Shown here in pieces: positions 7,026 to 13,154 of a stretch of 13,474 bases of DNA. The notes below the pieces were generated by a model. It ran no database searches. It was given only the letters and a program-made list of their open reading frames with translations, and was not told the DNA's origin. Numbering within the stretch: the first letter of the stretch is position 1; every line of letters starts with the position of its first letter. The DNA lies in the NCBI GenBank assembly GCA_002424305.1, contig DIQZ01000038.1, positions 58,034 to 71,507 of the forward strand. The letters run 5' to 3'. A program made the translations under genes and the position numbers. The stretch is from Firmicutes bacterium UBA5449. Its GTDB lineage: Bacteria > Bacillota > SHA-98 > UBA4971.

Positions 7026-7083
7026 ATTACATAGCAGGGGAGGGAGCTGGAGTCATAAGGGCGCAAAGATACGTCTTTCCAGC
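7026..7083 (+). other. Structured leader with an unused Shine-Dalgarno-like tract before the zinc-ribbon gene
   Basis: The purine tract AGGGGAGGGAG at 7026-7036 would be a strong ribosome binding site, but no ATG, GTG or TTG lies at usable distance. Directly after it GCTGGA (7036-7041) can pair with TCCAGC (7078-7083), enclosing a small hairpin AAGA-TACG-TCTT (about 7066-7077). This could be a regulated leader or chance. The zinc-ribbon ATG itself has only a weak site, CGGA at 7083-7086. Confidence 0.3.
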
Positions 7084-7092
7084 GGACATGAT

Positions 7093-7458
7093 ATGGAAAC
7101 AACCGGTATCAGTTGGCCGATTATTATTGCGACTATAGCAGGAGGAGCGTTGTCGGCTTTGTGGGTTTTCCAGGATGGGCGCGGACGGGATTACAATCCT
7201 GTGCTTTGGGCAGTAGGATGTATTTTTTCAGCGTTGACAGTAGGTCTTTATGGCGTGCTGGCTGTGCTCGTGGCATATTTCATTCTACGACCTCGTGGGG
7301 AGCTTCTTATATGCCCTCACTGTTCCAAGAAGTACATCTACAACCTGGCCTTTTGCCCTCATTGCAGAAAGCCTGTGAAAAAGGAATGCTTGAAATGTCA
7401 CGATCTTATGGAGCTTGACGCAGAGACTTGTCCACATTGCAGAACGAGGACTGCCTAG
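7093..7458 (+). CDS. Small membrane protein with two membrane helices and a C-terminal double zinc ribbon
   Basis: This 121-residue protein is not one I can name. Two membrane segments lie at about 8-26 and 36-65, separated by FQDGRGRDYNP. The cytoplasmic tail carries four CxxC pairs, C74/C77, C88/C91, C99/C102 and C113/C116, spaced as two zinc ribbons of the double-zinc-ribbon (DZR) kind. Such ribbons usually bind protein or nucleic acid partners and are often tethered to the membrane, so a scaffold or sensor role is possible but unproven. The ATG at 7093 is the only canonical start in the open frame and has a poor Shine-Dalgarno site. It follows gpsA by 95 bases with no terminator seen, so it may be read from the gpsA transcript. 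Confidence 0.8.
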   Translation: METTGISWPIIIATIAGGALSALWVFQDGRGRDYNPVLWAVGCIFSALTVGLYGVLAVLVAYFILRPRGELLICPHCSKKYIYNLAFCPHCRKPVKKECLKCHDLMELDAETCPHCRTRTA

Positions 7459-7644
7459 ACACAAAATAAAAGATTGGCCAACCGAGACCAAGACAGGAGG
7501 AATAGATCTGCTCGCGTCGAACAAGTAACGTGTTGTCGCCGAGCTGCTTGCTAGCGCACGGCGTATTTTTCCCTTCATGCTGATTCTTAGGTGGCCGAAT
7601 ACGTTATTAAATCAGGTCGCTATCAGGAGATGGGGGGATTCCAC
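7459..7644 (+). other. 186-base intergenic region with an unused Shine-Dalgarno-like tract and a terminator-like hairpin
   Basis: This region separates the zinc-ribbon and HEAT-repeat genes. CAGGAGG at 7494-7500 resembles a ribosome binding site, but the only nearby codon that could follow is a CTG opening a six-codon frame. A terminator-like hairpin with a T-run follows at 7537-7570. I found no convincing sigma-A promoter for the HEAT-repeat gene here and no RNA family that I recognise. A small RNA or leader-peptide attenuator is conceivable. Confidence 0.4.
7537..7570 (+). terminator. Probable intrinsic terminator between the zinc-ribbon and HEAT-repeat genes
   Basis: CGCCG (7537-7541) pairs with CGGCG (7559-7563). 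An additional inner GCT/AGC pairing is possible (7543-7545 with 7553-7555). TATTTTT follows directly (7564-7570). The stem is short with an uneven internal loop, so termination strength is uncertain. Confidence 0.5.
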
Positions 7645-8532
7645 ATGGTTGACGGTATTGATAAGATTGATATTCTGGTTCATCAGTTGTCTCAACTTGA
7701 AGAAGACTTGGACAGGCTCGATAGTGGCAGTCAGGAGCCGGCCAGGACTGAAGTTGCAAGTGTGAGGAACGAAATTGTGGATCTCCTGATGCAGGCGCTT
7801 CAAGAAGGAGATGTTTCAGCCAGGCGTGGAGCAGCCTATGGCCTCAGCAAGCTACCGGATAGCAGAGCTGTTAATGTCTTAATCCATGCTCTCGAGGACG
7901 AGGACGATTCAGTAAGGAGTTGGGCGGCAGAAGCTCTCGGAGAAATCGGGGATGAGTCTTCGTTAGAATACCTTGTGAAGGCACTCAAGGAAGAAAACCC
8001 GTATGTTGCATATAATGTCACCAGGGCGATAGGGAAATTTCCAAAGGGAAAAGTTGTTGAAACGGTCAGTTGTGCTCTTGAAGTATCTGATAGAAACACC
8101 AGACGAAGAGCGGCTAAGCTCCTGGGAGAGTTGAGAAACAAGAAGTCTGTTTCGCGCCTATCAGCTCTGCTCAGCGATGCTGACCCTGCTGTGAGATATG
8201 AAGCAGTTGAAGCTCTGAGAAAACTCGGCGACATTAAAGTGCTGGGACGTCTGATTTCTGCACTGGGTGATGAATCTACAGATGTTCGTTATGGGGCCAT
8301 ACAGGCGCTTCGGACACTAGGAGATAAGCGGGCAGTGGAACCGCTTGTAAGGATATGTTTTGAGAACGAAGACCTTAGAGTGTATGCATTGGAAGCCATC
8401 AAAGAGCTGTGTGGAGAGGAGTCTCTAAAACCGGTATTGGAAGCCCTTAGCGAGATGCAAGTCCTTATCCATCAAATCTCTGTTCGTGTTTTGAATTTGC
8501 GAGATAAATCCTCTCAAAGGGCAAGCAGTTGA
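7645..8532 (+). CDS. HEAT-repeat (PBS-lyase type) scaffold protein
   Basis: This 295-residue soluble protein has an N-terminal leader (1-50) predicted to be helical, followed by seven to eight tandem repeats of about 31 residues starting near residue 57. Examples are VSARRGAAYGLSKLPDSRAV, DSVRSWAAEALGEIGDESSL, PAVRYEAVEALRKLGDIKVL and TDVRYGAIQALRTLGDKRAV. The period and the V-R-x-x-A-A-x-A-L-G-x-I/L-G-D core are those of PBS-lyase HEAT repeats. These form a curved helical solenoid for protein binding. A lyase activity is not implied, and the partner is unknown. I place the start at ATG 7645, with the GGGGGA tract six bases upstream. A GTG at 7591 is in frame but lacks a ribosome binding site. 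The repeat-rich gene ends at the 5' arm of an inverted repeat. Confidence 0.88.
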   Translation: MVDGIDKIDILVHQLSQLEEDLDRLDSGSQEPARTEVASVRNEIVDLLMQALQEGDVSARRGAAYGLSKLPDSRAVNVLIHALEDEDDSVRSWAAEALGEIGDESSLEYLVKALKEENPYVAYNVTRAIGKFPKGKVVETVSCALEVSDRNTRRRAAKLLGELRNKKSVSRLSALLSDADPAVRYEAVEALRKLGDIKVLGRLISALGDESTDVRYGAIQALRTLGDKRAVEPLVRICFENEDLRVYALEAIKELCGEESLKPVLEALSEMQVLIHQISVRVLNLRDKSSQRASS

Positions 8533-8556
8533 TGACATTGTACTTCACATGTCATC
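8531..8556 (+). terminator. Inverted repeat at the end of the HEAT-repeat gene, possible terminator or operator
   Basis: GATGACAT (8531-8538) pairs perfectly with ATGTCATC (8549-8556) around a ten-base loop. It begins at the HEAT-gene stop codon and is followed by TTGTCTTGTGT, which is T-rich but not a clean T-run. It lies about 40 bases upstream of the mgtC -10 box, so it could instead be a protein-binding dyad. Confidence 0.45.
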
Positions 8557-8592
8557 TTGTCTTGTGTACTTGCACTTATATCCAGATCTTTA

Positions 8593-8601
8593 TGCTATAA
8601 T
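8593..8601 (+). promoter_or_regulatory. Extended -10 promoter for the mgtC-surE genes
   Basis: TGC followed by a perfect TATAAT (8596-8601) forms an extended -10 element. A TTGCAC at 8570-8575 resembles a -35 box but would give a 20-base spacer, so the extended -10 probably carries most of the recognition. Transcription would begin near 8608. Confidence 0.6.
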
Positions 8602-8610
8602 TAAATTTGG

Positions 8611-8650
8611 CTTGAGACACCTGTAAAGTGTCAAGTGATGGGGAGGTGAT
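8611..8650 (+). promoter_or_regulatory. 5'-terminal hairpin and very strong Shine-Dalgarno of the mgtC-like mRNA
   Basis: CTTG and ACAC (8611-8614 and 8617-8620, two-base bulge) pair with GTGTCAAG (8628-8635), making a hairpin at the predicted 5' end of the message. It is followed by GGGAGGTGAT (8641-8650), an unusually long complement to the 16S 3' end. The leader is only about 46 bases, too short for the known Mg2+ M-box riboswitch. Confidence 0.45.
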
Positions 8651-8653
8651 CGA

Positions 8654-9319
8654 GTGATCTCCCAGAGCGAGATAATGCTAAGGCTTTTTGCTGCCATTCT
8701 ATTCGGCGGCCTTATCGGACTTGAGCGAGAGAGTCATAAACGACCTGCAGGCTTCAGAACACACATTCTTGTATGTGTGGGATCAGCTCTTATAATGATA
8801 ATTTCGCAGTACGCTTTCTTGGAGTTTTCAGGCAAACTAGGTTACGATCCTGGACGAATTGCAGCTCAAGTTATTAGTGGGATAGGTTTTCTCGGAGCGG
8901 GCACGATTCTTCGCGAGGGATCCTCGGTTAAGGGGTTAACAACTGCAGCAAGCCTTTGGGTCGTGGCAGGAATAGGATTGGCAGTCGGTACAGGATTTTA
9001 CGTGCCCGGTGCGGTTACCACGGGACTGGTTGTTGTGGTGCTTGTGGTATTTGATCGTTTTGAGCGAAGATTTATTTTGTCAAAGCGCGATGCCCTTTTT
9101 GTGCAGGTAAGCGATAGACCGGGACAGTTGGGCGCTATTGCGTCAATATTAGGCAGGTATGGTGTCAGCATTAAAGAAGTAGACATGGAAACCCTAGGTA
9201 AAGGACATGAAGCTGCCATCCATCTTAGTGTTGAGGTCCCATTCTCAGTGCCTAAGGATAGATTACTGGACGAAATCACTGAAGTCGAGGGTGTAATTCA
9301 TGTAGGTTACGAGGAGTGA
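8654..9319 (+). CDS. MgtC/SapB family membrane protein with C-terminal ACT-like domain
   Basis: This 221-residue protein has a hydrophobic N-terminal half with about four to five membrane helices (residues 8-24, 36-54, 68-86, 95-135). It carries the MgtC signature GGLIGLERESHKRPAGFRTH, followed by LVCVGSALI, ISGIGFLGAGTILREG and VKGLTTAASLWVVAGIGLAV. Residues about 145-221 (LFVQVSDRPGQLGAIASILG onward) form an ACT-like regulatory domain, a known arrangement in the family. MgtC proteins are linked to growth in low magnesium and to membrane-potential or ATP synthase control, and some homologues only show partial overlap with that role. The precise function here is open. The start is GTG 8654, seven bases after GGAGG. 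Its TGA abuts the surE start region. Confidence 0.92.
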   Translation: MISQSEIMLRLFAAILFGGLIGLERESHKRPAGFRTHILVCVGSALIMIISQYAFLEFSGKLGYDPGRIAAQVISGIGFLGAGTILREGSSVKGLTTAASLWVVAGIGLAVGTGFYVPGAVTTGLVVVVLVVFDRFERRFILSKRDALFVQVSDRPGQLGAIASILGRYGVSIKEVDMETLGKGHEAAIHLSVEVPFSVPKDRLLDEITEVEGVIHVGYEE

Positions 9320-9328
9320 GTGCTGAGG

Positions 9329-10090
9329 GTGCGAATTCTAGTTACTAACGATGATGGGATTCTTGCTGACGGGATACGTATATTAGCTCAAGACCTCGTG
9401 CAACTCGGTGAAGTGAGGGTAGTGGCTCCTGACAGAGAAAGAAGCGCAACCGGGCATGCTATTACCGTGCTTAGGCCACTTAGAATAGAAAATATCGAAT
9501 TCCCTGACTCTCGCATCCGAGCATGGGCTGTTGACGGAACCCCTTCAGATTGTGTTAAGTTAGCTATTGAGGACCTTCTTGAATGGAAGCCTGATGTCGT
9601 GGTTTCCGGCGTTAATCGCGGGCCGAATCTAGGGACTGATGTGTTGTACTCAGGAACAGTCTCTGCAGCTATTGAAGGGGCAATATACGGAATACCCTCT
9701 GTGGCGATGTCTGTGGCAGCATTTGACAAGTGTAATTACTCTATGGCGTCTGAATTTGGAGCAAATGTTGTGTCAATGGTGGCCAAAATGAGGCTGCCTC
9801 CTAAGACATTGCTTAACGTTAATGTCCCGTCTGTGGAGAAACGGGACTTAGCCGGGGTTGCAATAACACGGTTGGGTGCACGAGTATGGAAGGATGTCTT
9901 TGATAAGCGAATCGATCCCAGAGGCAGGACATACTACTGGATGGCAGGAAGTGTGGAAGAGCACGACGATGATCTTGATATTGATTCTGTGGCTGTCAGA
10001 CATAACATGATTTCTATTACCCCGATTCACCTGGATCTCACCAAGCATGACTTCATAGAAGAACTCAAGACTTGGAAATTCCAGAAGTGA
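9329..10090 (+). CDS. surE: 5'/3'-nucleotidase SurE
   Basis: SurE is a metal-dependent phosphatase acting on nucleoside 5' and 3' monophosphates, linked to stress survival. With the GTG start at 9329 the 253-residue protein begins MRILVTNDDGILADGI. This puts the metal ligands at D8 and D9, a conserved serine at S39 (APDRERSATGHAIT) and asparagine N96 in VVSGVNRGPNLGTDVLYSGT, positions close to those in Thermotoga SurE. VDGTPSDCVKLAI is also diagnostic. An upstream GTG at 9320, immediately after the mgtC stop codon, would add three residues but lies only three bases after the GAGGAG site. 9329 is twelve bases from it, so neither spacing is ideal. The gene follows mgtC almost without gap and is probably co-transcribed and translationally coupled. 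Confidence 0.96.
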   Translation: MRILVTNDDGILADGIRILAQDLVQLGEVRVVAPDRERSATGHAITVLRPLRIENIEFPDSRIRAWAVDGTPSDCVKLAIEDLLEWKPDVVVSGVNRGPNLGTDVLYSGTVSAAIEGAIYGIPSVAMSVAAFDKCNYSMASEFGANVVSMVAKMRLPPKTLLNVNVPSVEKRDLAGVAITRLGARVWKDVFDKRIDPRGRTYYWMAGSVEEHDDDLDIDSVAVRHNMISITPIHLDLTKHDFIEELKTWKFQK

Positions 10091-10107
10091 ATCTTAATCT
10101 CAAATCT

Positions 10108-10152
10108 CCGGCAAGAGACATAGAATATATAGAGTCTTTTTCTCTTGTCCGG
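10108..10152 (+). promoter_or_regulatory. Hairpin touching the ribosome binding site of the small membrane protein gene
   Basis: CCGGCAAGAGA (10108-10118) pairs with TCTCTTGTCCGG (10141-10152), eleven base pairs with one bulged T. The loop is 22 bases and AT-rich. The 3' arm ends within the GGGGG (10151-10155) that serves as Shine-Dalgarno for the ATG at 10163. It could therefore limit translation of that gene when folded, or act as a weak barrier after surE. There is no T-run after the stem. Confidence 0.5.
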
Positions 10153-10162
10153 GGGTGCAATT

Positions 10163-10378
10163 ATGAGTCTTGTATCAATAGTGAAGTGCGCTGCCATTTT
10201 ATCTCTGGTGATAATCCTTGAAATGATCTGGGTCATTTCTGCCAGCCGATCCGGAGGGGTTTCAGGAGGGGTTTTCTCACTCGCTGTACGTATTGTTGCT
10301 GCTACGATTGCTATATATGTTTTTCTATTCTCCATTATTGCAGCCAGGGTTATGGCGCCTCTCTTTTATCAACTGTAA
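10163..10378 (+). CDS. Small two-helix membrane protein, function unknown
   Basis: This 71-residue protein consists almost entirely of two membrane helices, about residues 4-26 and 37-63. They are joined by a polar, glycine-rich turn (SASRSGGVSGG). I do not recognise a family. The ATG at 10163 is preferred over an in-frame TTG at 10145 because GGGGG (10151-10155) lies seven bases upstream of the ATG, and the TTG lies inside the hairpin arm. It sits 72 bases after surE and 75 bases before ddl in the same direction. It has no cysteine pairs or charged active-site-like cluster. Reading-frame integrity and a good ribosome binding site support it being real. Its role could be as a membrane adaptor or simply lineage-specific. 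Confidence 0.65.
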   Translation: MSLVSIVKCAAILSLVIILEMIWVISASRSGGVSGGVFSLAVRIVAATIAIYVFLFSIIAARVMAPLFYQL

Positions 10379-10401
10379 TTTCATAAGCTATATCCATAAA
10401 T

Positions 10402-10438
10402 GATTACGGGTAATCCTATGCACTGATTATGCTAGGAT
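10402..10438 (+). promoter_or_regulatory. Two overlapping dyads and a candidate promoter upstream of ddl
   Basis: GATTAC-gg-GTAATC (10402-10415) is a perfect 6+6 dyad with a two-base centre. ATCCTA/GCA (10413-10418, 10420-10422) pairs with TGC/TAGGAT (10430-10432, 10433-10438) with one bulged T. A possible promoter, TTACGG (10404-10409) and TATGCT (10428-10433) with an 18-base spacer, overlaps both. The layout would suit an operator over the promoter, but no regulator is identified. Confidence 0.4.
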
Positions 10439-10453
10439 GCGCAGGAGGACATC

Positions 10454-11392
10454 ATGAAGAACAAAGTTGCACTTATTTGCGGGGGAAAATCTGAGGAAAG
10501 AGAAGTATCATTACTTACAGGGAGGCAAGTCCGTGGCGCTCTCATAGAGACAGGCTTCGATGTCACAACGCTAGATCTCAATGACAACCTTGTAACCGCC
10601 TTGAAGGAAGACAGGCCTGATGTGGTTTTTATCGCCCTTCACGGAAAGTACGGGGAAGACGGGTGTCTTCAGGGTCTTCTGGACATACTCGGACTTCCAT
10701 ATGTAGGATCCGGGGTTCTTGCCAGTGCCTTAGCTATGAACAAGGCGATTTCAAAGAAGCTGTTTCGACTTGAAGGACTCCTTTGTCCGAAGGATGTTTT
10801 GGTGTCCAGATACTCGTTACAGCAGCCCGGACTTGAGGGAGCAATAGAACAAATTGACAAGAATCTGACTTATCCGTTAGTGGTAAAGCCCAATAAACAA
10901 GGTTCCACCATCGGACTAATGGTAGTGCGTACCCGATGCGATCTTGAAAACGCCATCTTGTACGCATTCAAGTATGATGACGAGGTCCTAGTTGAGGAAT
11001 TCATATCAGGCACAGAGATCACTGTCGGTGTATTAGGTAACGATGAACCTCAGGCATTACCGGTAACTGAAATCCGCTCTGTCACGGGTCTTTATGACTA
11101 CGAGGCTAAGTACACTCCGGGCATGAGTGAACATATCATACCTGCTCAAATAAGTGATTTTGCTTATAGGACAGCACAGGACGGGGCGCTGAAATCTCAC
11201 AGAGCTCTGGGGTGCCGTAGCATCTCACGATCTGACTTTATTGTTACACCGGGAGATAAGACGTATATTCTTGAGGTGAACACGATTCCCGGTATGACCC
11301 GTACCAGCTTAATCCCTGATGCTGCTAAGGCCGCAGGAATTGACTTCCCTGACCTTATCGCTTTACTTGTAGAGCTTGCTCTCGAAAAGTAG
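10454..11392 (+). CDS. ddl: D-alanine--D-alanine ligase
   Basis: Ddl joins two D-alanines with ATP to make the dipeptide that ends the peptidoglycan stem peptide. The 312-residue ATP-grasp protein begins MKNKVALICGGKSEEREVSL (E15 contacts the first substrate in the family). It shows ALHGKYGEDG (61-70), GSGVLASALAMNK (85-97), VVKPNKQGSTIG (143-154), LYDYEAKY (213-220) and LEVNTIPGMTRTS (273-285). The tyrosine in YDYEAKY is the residue typical of D-Ala-D-Ala rather than D-Ala-D-lactate ligases, so no vancomycin-resistance role is suggested. The start is ATG with AGGAGG (10443-10448) five bases upstream. The stretch GCRSISRSDFIV (253-264) departs slightly from the usual G-R-x-x-R-x-D-F pattern. 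Two dyads precede the gene. Confidence 0.95.
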   Translation: MKNKVALICGGKSEEREVSLLTGRQVRGALIETGFDVTTLDLNDNLVTALKEDRPDVVFIALHGKYGEDGCLQGLLDILGLPYVGSGVLASALAMNKAISKKLFRLEGLLCPKDVLVSRYSLQQPGLEGAIEQIDKNLTYPLVVKPNKQGSTIGLMVVRTRCDLENAILYAFKYDDEVLVEEFISGTEITVGVLGNDEPQALPVTEIRSVTGLYDYEAKYTPGMSEHIIPAQISDFAYRTAQDGALKSHRALGCRSISRSDFIVTPGDKTYILEVNTIPGMTRTSLIPDAAKAAGIDFPDLIALLVELALEK

Positions 11393-11524
11393 CTGCAAGA
11401 CTTATTATCCGGCTGCGGCAGGCCGAACAATCCTGATGCTCCATTGAAGGGAAATTAGGTTCCTTCCAGAAGAGTACCGGTGCGACGCCCAAAGATCGGC
11501 GGTCACCACTCAGGGGGGATGGTC

Positions 11525-13000
11525 ATGGATGTGAAGGGCACGGGACCAAGCAATTTGAATATGGAAAGCGACTCCACAAGACTTCTTCAAAACTTTCATC
11601 TAATCCTTGATTCCATAGATGAAGGAATTCAAGTAGTGGACAAGAGTGGAGTGACTGTTTTCTACAACAGGGCAGCTGCTGATCTTGACAACTTGAAGCC
11701 GGAAGAGGTAGTTGGCAAACACGTATTAGAGGTATTTCCATCACTATGCCGAGAAACCAGCACCCTCCTTCAGGTGCTCAAAACCGGGCAACCCGTATCG
11801 AACAGAGAACAAACTTTCATGAATTACAAGGGAGATACGATAACTACAGTAAACTCCACTCTCCCTGTAGCCGTAGGAGGAAGGCTTGTTGGGGCTGTGG
11901 AGGTTTCTCGGGACATTACGCTCATACAAGAGATGGCCCATCGTATCGTCGATCTCCAAATGGAGTTATTTGCCAAGCGTGAAGGTAGAAGAGATGTAGG
12001 TTCTGATCGGGCCCACTATACATTTCGAGACATAATAGGCGAGAGCGAATGTATGCTGGACTTAAAGAGAAAAGCTGCAAAAGCTGCGGGAAGTATGTCA
12101 GCGGTGTTGATTCACGGGGAGACGGGAACCGGGAAAGAACTATTTGTTCAAGCAATTCATAATGCAGGCCCCAGGGGAAAGGGGCCGTTTGTTGCGCAAA
12201 ACTGTGCAGCGCTACCTGAAGGCTTGTTGGAAGGGATACTGTTTGGAACGACAAAAGGTGGTTTTACCGGTGCTCATGACAGGCCCGGTCTTTTTGAGCT
12301 AGCTGATTGTGGTACAATCTTCCTTGATGAAATTGATTCCATGCCTTCCAACCTTCAAAGCAAACTGCTAAGGGTTCTTTCAGAGAAGCGCATTCGTCGT
12401 GTAGGTGACACAAAAGAACGCATGGTGGATGTACGAGTTGTAGCGGCCATGACCAGGGAGCCGGAAGAAGCTGTATCCCTGGGATTATTAAGGAACGACC
12501 TCTACTATAGATTAAATGTCATCTGTTTGGGAATTACACCTCTTCGAGAAAGACGTGAGGATATACCTCTCCTGATAACACACTTCATAGACAAATTTAA
12601 CAGCCAGCTGATAATGAATGTTAAAGGCGTCTCAAAAGAAGTCTTCGAAGTATTTATGTCGTATGATTGGCCCGGTAATGTCCGCGAACTCGAGCATGCA
12701 ATTGAAGGCGCTGTGCATATGTTGGATGGGGATGTGATCGTCCTTGAACACATCCCTGAACATATAATGAGGGTTCCGTCTGCTCCGAAGCATACGCCGG
12801 ACCAACTTCACAGTGTTATTGAGGGCCTGGATTTCGACGGTGATTTCCGCGAGACCATTACAAAGTTGGAAAACTCACTTATCCGAAGGGCTTTTTCTAA
12901 GGCCGAAGGTAATGTTTCTCAAACTGCTCGCGTTCTTGGTATACCTCGTCAGACTCTCCAGTACCGCTTGAAAAAACTCGGCATACAAACGGATAATTAA
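11525..13000 (+). CDS. Sigma-54-dependent transcriptional activator with PAS domain (RocR-like)
   Basis: This enhancer-binding protein remodels sigma-54 RNA polymerase using ATP. From ATG 11525 it has 491 residues. A PAS sensor domain spans about 20-135 (ILDSIDEGIQVVDKSGVTVF). The AAA+ domain spans about 170-395, with Walker A GETGTGKE (198-205), the sigma-54 contact loop GGFTGA (245-250), Walker B FLDEID (266-271) and YDWPGNVRELEHAIEGA. A C-terminal Fis-type helix-turn-helix follows (EGNVSQTARVLGIPRQTLQY). The overall pattern, including LFGTTKGGFTGAHDRPGLFE and RRVGDTKE, closely resembles RocR, the arginine-catabolism activator of Bacillus. The contact loop has Gly where GAFTGA has Ala. The start is chosen because AGGGGGG (11512-11518) lies six bases upstream. 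A GTG at 11480 is in frame without a good site. No arginine-use genes or -24/-12 promoter are seen here, so the target and signal are unknown. Confidence 0.93.
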   Translation: MDVKGTGPSNLNMESDSTRLLQNFHLILDSIDEGIQVVDKSGVTVFYNRAAADLDNLKPEEVVGKHVLEVFPSLCRETSTLLQVLKTGQPVSNREQTFMNYKGDTITTVNSTLPVAVGGRLVGAVEVSRDITLIQEMAHRIVDLQMELFAKREGRRDVGSDRAHYTFRDIIGESECMLDLKRKAAKAAGSMSAVLIHGETGTGKELFVQAIHNAGPRGKGPFVAQNCAALPEGLLEGILFGTTKGGFTGAHDRPGLFELADCGTIFLDEIDSMPSNLQSKLLRVLSEKRIRRVGDTKERMVDVRVVAAMTREPEEAVSLGLLRNDLYYRLNVICLGITPLRERREDIPLLITHFIDKFNSQLIMNVKGVSKEVFEVFMSYDWPGNVRELEHAIEGAVHMLDGDVIVLEHIPEHIMRVPSAPKHTPDQLHSVIEGLDFDGDFRETITKLENSLIRRAFSKAEGNVSQTARVLGIPRQTLQYRLKKLGIQTDN

Positions 13001-13154
13001 TAAACGGCCTAAAGCTGGCTTTCACTGCTTCAATCAGTAGATGAGTTACATCTTTGGGAAATGAGGGCACTTGTATTGCGGTATGTGCTTATTGTGGCAA
13101 GGTCATAATATCAATAGCTGCCTACTGATACCGCTTTATTGTTTGGAGGTGCCC
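13001..13154 (+). other. Intergenic region before the chelatase-like ATPase gene
   Basis: This 154-base stretch contains a weak five-base-pair hairpin (AGATG 13039-13043 with CATCT 13049-13053) followed by TT. I looked for a -24/-12 sigma-54 site, expected if the RocR-like activator controls the next gene. The best TGGC (13016-13019) has GC at the wrong distance. No clear sigma-A promoter or terminator is visible. Confidence 0.3.

Noticed and set aside
10454..11392. Ddl as a vancomycin-resistance D-Ala-D-Lac ligase
   Set aside because: It has the YDYEAKY tyrosine typical of D-Ala-D-Ala ligases, and no VanH/VanX-type genes lie nearby.
11410..11466. Small hairpins (CGGC/GCCG and GAAGG-AA/TTCCTTC) between ddl and the RocR-like gene as a terminator
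   Set aside because: Stems are four to seven pairs with bulges and neither is followed by a T-run. They may be chance pairings.
13016..13029. Possible sigma-54 site TGGC...TGC upstream of the chelatase-like gene
   Set aside because: Only eight bases separate GG and GC, which is wrong for sigma-54 promoters.
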